From the NCBI RefSeq assembly GCF_003369915.1, contig NC_046673.1, positions 21,195,718 to 21,259,717 of the forward strand: 64,000 bases of DNA, read 5' to 3'. Below, one piece after another: positions 59,136 through 64,000 of this stretch. Within the stretch, counting starts at the first letter, position 1; every line of letters begins with the position of its first letter. The notes beneath the pieces are model-generated. The model worked only from the letters and a program-made list of their open reading frames with translations. It did no database searches and had not been told where the DNA came from. Both the position numbers and the translations under genes were made by a program. This stretch comes from Drosophila miranda (Eukaryota; Arthropoda; Insecta; Diptera; Drosophilidae).

Positions 59136-61193
59136 GGGCAGATTAATAAAGCTGTTCGTGGAAATGTTTTCGAATTTGCTTTCCACAGAAGTTCCATGCT
59201 TTCAACACATTCTGCTCTACTTGGAGTCGCAATGGCACTCCTATATATCATCTGAACAGATGCTGTACGATATAGTATGCGATTTAGAAAGCATCACCGA
59301 TCTATATATGGTTTCTCCATAAATCAATCAGTCAATTGATACGCCTGAAAACCCAAAAAAAAAAACATTACCATACAAAACACTCGTAAATCAAGCAGCG
59401 GACATTTATGAATCCATAAATAGTAGCCCTATAGTATCTTTGCAATATTGTAACCACACTCTCTTGCTTATCTTCTTTATGGCCATGTGAGCTTGAAAAA
59501 CTGCCTCGAACTGGTTAAATGGCTTTAGAGTGCAGAAAGTCAAAGATAAGAACTACTGCAACAACATATATAAATATAGAATATTGTATAAGAATATCTC
59601 TAAGTACAGATAAAGATAGATCTATGTTATCTACCAACCCTCTACTCGCTTCCTGGCGTTGCCTCATGGTCATGCACCCACCAGTCGAGTATCAAAGGAA
59701 AATAGATCGTGCTATGCGAGTATATCGGACAAATGACACACTGACTCTCGCCCAGATTCAAGAGCACGCTCTCACACACTGTCAAGCGTACCCCCTCAGA
59801 ATCTGTGTTGACTTCTGTTTTGATTGAAATTGAATGCTAAACGTTTTCATCGTTGAACATCTATCAAAATGTATCTGCATATATGTACAAATAGTCGTGT
59901 GTGCGGCCCGGGCCTAACATTTATCAGAGCTGCAAGTCGAGTGGCCAGAGCGATACAAGTTCTATTCTATTCATCCGCCCCATGCGGGCTAACGGCGGCT
60001 GTCCGGGTGTGCGGGTGTGCGGGCGTGACACACGCCGCATCTCATATTCCGCATGGTTTTGGGCCATATATTTCGTCGCAGTCTGTCCAAAGGTCAAGGT
60101 TGCCTCCCTCCCCATCATGGCGCCCAGTCATCGGGTATACACGACTAATTCTTTAATTGGTATTCATGCACACCCATTTCAGATAATTGGATAGCCTATG
60201 GCTTCGTATTTCAAAGATGTTTCAACGAAGTACGAAATACAGGTACGAGCGGTTCTAATTTCTGGAAACTTCCATTGTATATGAAACTAGAGAGCGACTT
60301 GTAGTTGGATGATGAGAAATGGGATTCCGCTGGTGTAAACATTTTATAGGTTTTCGGGGGAATTTCCATACCCCCTGTAGAATACTAAAATGTATTCCAG
60401 GGTATTATGATTTGGACTAGAATGAAGAATATACATATCTGAATACTTACTTCCTTTTTGAAGCGAATCGATTTCGATATAAAAGTTACAGATGAATGGG
60501 AAATCTTTTGAAGGATAATTCTATCAAAGGGTAGAAATTTCTTTCAGATAATGATCTGTCAGACCTGCACGAATGCCTTGCCCTGAAGCATGGAATACTT
60601 TTTTTTTGTGAGGCAGCAGAGGCTAGAGCTTAGAATTGAAATTATTGATGATGTGAATTCGCCCCAAGGGTACAATATTTTCATCGGTTAGCATATGTTC
60701 CGCTATAGGTTTTCTAGGGTATACATCTGTGCCTAGATCCTACCCAATTGTTGTGACATTTTGTTGCATTTTGTATTGATTTTTGTTGCACTTTCGTGTT
60801 TTGTGGTGCTCTTGCGGTGTCGTCTGTGGCTGGCGCTGCTGCTGCTGCTGCCTCGGCTTCCGCATGCCAAAGAGCGCCCAGCAGGCAGGGCGGCGTACCA
60901 GTGGGATGGGAAAGTGTAGGCTTAAGGTGTAGACTTACCTGTTTAGATGTGTAGTGTGTGTGCGTGTGGGAAGAGCGTGGGGCAGCGTCTAATTTACGGT
61001 GTCGATTAGCCCCACCCACCAGCCACCATCCACCACCCCGCACTGCCACTCGACTGTCAACGCATTTTATGCGCACTTGGCTGTGCCACAGGCCGTTATG
61101 CAGTACGTACTAGCAATGGACGCCCTCCCCCACGCCGCTCTGGCGCTGCACCTGACATCTTAATAAAATTAAATAGTTTTCATTTTAGTTGAT

Positions 61194-61211
61194 TTTATTA
61201 TATGTTTTATT
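61194..61211 (-). promoter_or_regulatory. Candidate polyadenylation signals of the last gene
   Basis: Two closely spaced minus-strand AATAAA hexamers. They imply a 3' UTR of about 1.1 kb. Confidence 0.35.
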
Positions 61212-62311
61212 TTTGGTTTTCTTTCGATCTCTCACTCTCTCTCAATATAGTATATGTATATTTTTCTCTTTCTTTTGTTTTGCGTAGTTTACAAAATTTA
61301 GAACCTAAGAAAAAATGAAACTAGCATTAAATACAAGTATGTTATTTTTAGTTTAAGTACATTTATGTATATTTTAATGTAATAGGTATATAGATATTGT
61401 ATATGTTGCTATATACTGTGTATACAGGTATATAGTATTCACAATTTGGATATAAATGATTTCTCAAGTCTGTTTTCAGCGATCTGCATCTGCATCCCAA
61501 AACGCTTTCCCAAAAATATCTACACTTATGGCCGAAATACTCTTAGCATTTACAGATATTTCAATAGCTTTAGATAAAATAAATTTAATATTCAGTTGTC
61601 ACTTTTATCAAGGAATTTGAATGATACCTTTTAAGTTTTGATTAACTTTCCAGTTATAGTTTTTGTTTTTGTTGACCACAAGTGTTTGTGCCCATATGTA
61701 GTACATACATATATTGTCAATATTTGCGCTTACAGATTATGTAATCTACATATATACATATATGTATAACCAATTTAACGATACAATATAGTTTTCTTTA
61801 TCGAACATTTGTTGTACTATCCTTTTTTGTGTGTCTGTGTGGGTCTTTGTTATAGTGTTATACTGTTATACAATGCAATTTGGCAGTTGCAATTTGTTTT
61901 GTGTAAATTTCATTTTTTATCAAAGCAACACCGCAATGCGTGGCCGGAGAGGGTCTTTTTTGGGTAGGGATCTAAATACACTACTTGGAAGCCTTGCCAC
62001 ACACAAAAGCATACATATAAACACGAACATACATACATATGTATAATATTTAAAATGAATTTATAGTTATAGTTTTCATTTGTACACCGAATACAAAAAA
62101 AAAATTGAGTAGTAAAATGTATTATTATATTATTCAGCAAAACAACCGCCGCCAACTATCGCCGACCCACTCACTCACTCGCATCGGTTTTGAGGGGGTC
62201 TCTCGCCGATCCACTCGCTGGCTGTCTCCTCCACTCATCTTTTTCCTTTTCTCTTTCTCTTTTTTGTTTGTCACCCTCGCTGCATTCGCTTTGCTGCTGC
62301 GGTCCCTTTCC

Positions 62312-62740
62312 CTAGTCTGGCGAGGAGGTGGAGCGACGCACACGCATCTTTAGCCGACTGGCGCTGCCGATGCTGCTGCGTCGACGGTTACGTCGACGGT
62401 AGGGACTGCTGCTGCCGCCTGTTAGCTGCTCGACAGAGCTGCTGGTCGCTTCTCTGTCTAGCTCCAGAGCCAACGCCAGCTGCGGTGGCACGACGCTGGC
62501 GTGGGAGAAGAATTGATAGTAGCGCCTGAAGCGTCGCCCCATTCGACTGATCATCCCTCCCCCTCTCGCAGGTACTGATGCTCTTTCCCCTTCTTCGTCT
62601 TCTGCTGCTTCTATTTCCTCCCAGTTGTGGTTGTCGTTGTTGTTGTTGTTGTGGCTGGGGCGATGTACAGCTCTGCCGCTGGCATTGTAGTTGTTGTTGT
62701 TGCTGATATTGCTGTTCTGCTGCTGCTTATGGGCCCGCTC
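62312..62740 (-). CDS. In-frame downstream extension of the last gene (readthrough candidate)
   Basis: Immediately after the TGA at 62,741-62,743 the same frame is open for 142 codons to the TAG at 62,312-62,314. The first 60 codons are Gln/Asn/Glu-rich, including an NNNNYNASGR stretch. The next 81 begin at an in-frame ATG at 62,554 and read as a structured basic segment: MISRMGRRFRRYYQFFSHAS, then VVPPQLALALELDRE, then Arg/Ser-rich RRRNRRRSSIGSASR ending RRSTSSPD. This part has protein-like composition and could alternatively be a separate 80-aa downstream frame or a spliced 3' exon. The joined product would be about 337 aa. Confidence 0.5.
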   Translation of the reverse strand, partial: ERAHKQQQNSNISNNNNYNASGRAVHRPSHNNNNNDNHNWEEIEAAEDEEGERASVPARGGGMISRMGRRFRRYYQFFSHASVVPPQLALALELDREATSSSVEQLTGGSSSPYRRRNRRRSSIGSASRLKMRVRRSTSSPD

Positions 62741-63325
62741 TCAAGAGCGCTTGCCGCTGTCCTTGCGGAAGGATTTGCGGAGCTTGTCAACAAGACGCAA
62801 GTGGAATTTGGTATAATCGTTACTGGCGGTCGATGTCGCATTCACATCGCTGCCGTTTCCGTTGCTCTGCTTGCAGCTCTGCTGACTCTGATTCTGACTT
62901 TGAGCCGTCGCCGCCGCCTGGCGCTCCAGGGCCGAGGCCGTTTGCGTGCGGCTGAGGGGGCTGGACCGCGTTGGGGACATAATCAGCATCATGGAGCCGT
63001 TCGAGCTCCGCGATGCGTTTCGCGGGAAAGTGCGCGAGCTCTGGCACCGCTGCATCTGCATGCGGTGGCCATTGCCGCCCCCACCCAGCTGGCCGTGTGA
63101 GGGGGAGGTGGCAAAACTTTCGGACTTGCATTCGGACACCTTGCGGCGTCGCTGCTGCTGCTGCTGTTGCTGCTGGTTGCCGGTGGCTGTTGTGGGTGTG
63201 CCCAAGGCAGTGCCCACGGCCGTGGTCCCGTTACTACTCGCATTGGAGCACTCGGAGGTCTTGCGTGAGCGCGTGTCCTTGTAGATATCATAATTGTTCT
63301 TCATCACCGGCATCATGAACGCCAT
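62741..63325 (-). CDS. Unrecognised Ser/Gln/Asn-rich basic protein
   Basis: Minus-strand frame of 194 aa from an ATG with a good fly context (AAACAATGGCG). The N-terminus MAFMMPVMKNNYDIYKDTRS looks conserved and non-repetitive, followed by two RKxSEC motifs (RKTSECS and RKVSECK) that resemble basophilic kinase sites. A polyQ stretch, a Ser/Arg-rich central region (SSRTFPRNASRSS) and a C-terminal basic amphipathic segment (FHLRLVDKLRKSFRKDSGKR) complete it. No enzyme or membrane domain is visible. The frame stays open for 142 codons after the TGA. A TATA/Inr promoter lies 230-270 bp upstream. I do not recognise the family. The evidence for being coding is codon use, start context, promoter and the non-repetitive ends. 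Confidence 0.75.
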   Translation of the reverse strand: MAFMMPVMKNNYDIYKDTRSRKTSECSNASSNGTTAVGTALGTPTTATGNQQQQQQQQRRRKVSECKSESFATSPSHGQLGGGGNGHRMQMQRCQSSRTFPRNASRSSNGSMMLIMSPTRSSPLSRTQTASALERQAAATAQSQNQSQQSCKQSNGNGSDVNATSTASNDYTKFHLRLVDKLRKSFRKDSGKRS

Positions 63326-63557
63326 TGTTTCTGCACTTTCTTCTCAATTTCGATCACACACGCTCAAAAAAATAAATAAACCGCAAACGAATCGTATTTG
63401 CAATGCCTTTTGTGTGGGTTTTTTGTTTGCCGCCCGCGCTTTGTTTGCCGTTCGAATGCAACGGTTCCGTTGGTTCCGCGAATATCGAATGCAGAGAATG
63501 GAGAATGTAGAATTTCGAATTTCTTTTCGCGCGTTTACCACTTGCCTGTTGTTTTCG

Positions 63558-63594
63558 GTTTGAAGCCGTTAGCTTCCCGCCACTGATACTTATA
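63558..63594 (-). promoter_or_regulatory. TATA box and initiator of the last gene
   Basis: On the minus strand TATAAGTA (plus 63,587-63,594) is followed 33 bp later by an initiator-like TTCAAAC (A at about 63,561). This TATA-to-start spacing is canonical, placing the start about 235 bp before the ATG at 63,325. Confidence 0.55.
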
Positions 63595-64000
63595 CGCTGA
63601 CCGCCTGGCGGGTGCTCCAAGAGAGCAGCAAGAGAGCTCCTCGCTCTCGCTCTCGCTCTCTCTCTCTCTCTCTCTAGGTTGAGAGCGCGCCTGCGCAGTG
63701 GAGAGCGGGTCATTTGAGTGCGTGTCAGTGTGTCAGAATGCGCGGCTGTGTGTGTGTGCGTGATTGGGTTGTTTGCGACGTTTATACGTGGCTCTTAATC
63801 GTGATCTGGGACAAAGACACGGTCAGCGGAAGTTCAAGACATTGACGTCGGTACCTTATCACGATGACACTGTCAACCGTGCGGCATTAGGCCTGAGCCC
63901 TATATGCATGCTAAATAGCCGCAAAATCATGATCGATTGCCAACGTAGCGTCGATAGAACCTCGATTGCGATAAGATAACCCCAAATACCGTTAAATGTA
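63595..64000. other. Upstream flank of the last gene
   Basis: Contains a CT/GA tract at 63,641-63,675 just upstream of the TATA box, i.e. GAGA-type promoter-proximal sites. No other gene is seen. Confidence 0.5.
63641..63675. repeat. CT (GA) dinucleotide tract near a promoter
   Basis: TCGCTC units grading into a pure CT run, about 50-80 bp upstream of the TATA box at 63,590. Confidence 0.9.

Larger units (their letters stand above)
57831..62311. other. Non-coding stretch before the last gene, including its probable 3' UTR
   Basis: No supported gene. About 61,190-62,311 is very AT-rich and lies 3' of the last gene on the minus strand, so it is likely its 3' UTR; minus-strand AATAAA occurs at 61,194-61,199 and 61,206-61,211. 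The part around 60,830-60,860 contains a CAG/CTG-type tract. Confidence 0.5.

Noticed and set aside
1..64000. tRNA genes, rRNA, CRISPR arrays or prokaryotic operons
   Set aside because: None recognised; the window is eukaryotic, and no cloverleaf with A and B box elements was found by eye.

Overview
This is eukaryotic, insect DNA: genes split by short (54-85 bp) GT-AG introns, long microsatellite-rich non-coding stretches, DRE (TATCGATA) promoters, and proteins that read as Drosophila orthologues. The gene set (PpV, Marf, kdn, ND-B16.6 and neighbours resembling melanogaster CG3847 and CG3842) points to the X chromosome (Muller element A). The DINE-1/mini-me-type Helitron fragments and the dense CA/GA repeats make an obscura-group species likely, but that is inference.

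Layout. 1-8.6 kb: mostly non-coding, with a possible two-exon 3' gene end (697-1326, +). 8.68-9.37 kb (+): a diverged casein kinase II beta paralogue. 9.4-24.3 kb: no gene I can support; microsatellites, a Helitron fragment (19.15-19.53 kb) and an AT-rich repeat cluster just upstream of PpV. 24.37-25.45 kb (+): PpV, the PP6-type phosphatase catalytic subunit, 3 exons. 25.98-27.09 kb: a longer Helitron-type insertion. 28.73-32.05 kb (-): Marf (mitofusin), 7 coding exons. 34.19-42.03 kb (-): kdn (mitochondrial citrate synthase) with a 6.4 kb first intron and a probable alternative first exon at 42.44-42.64 kb. 43.41-43.95 kb (+): ND-B16.6 (complex I subunit, GRIM-19/NDUFA13 family), head-to-head with kdn. 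44.96-46.34 kb (-): acidic C2H2 zinc-finger protein. 46.3-52.0 kb: repeats and non-coding DNA. 52.03-53.22 kb (-): membrane-anchored retinol-dehydrogenase-like SDR. 53.2-62.3 kb: no supported gene. 62.31-63.33 kb (-): an unrecognised Ser/Gln/Asn-rich basic protein with a TATA/Inr promoter.

Three adjacent genes serve mitochondria (fusion, TCA cycle, respiratory complex I). The most unusual signals are two candidate stop-codon readthrough genes: the zinc-finger gene (TAG followed by 82 open in-frame codons) and the last gene (TGA followed by 142 open in-frame codons). Other points of interest are the two alternative kdn presequences, a possible 12-nt Marf microexon, and an AT-rich repeat shared by the 5' flanks of PpV and the zinc-finger gene. 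All calls come from reading the sequence and remembered family knowledge; no search was run.
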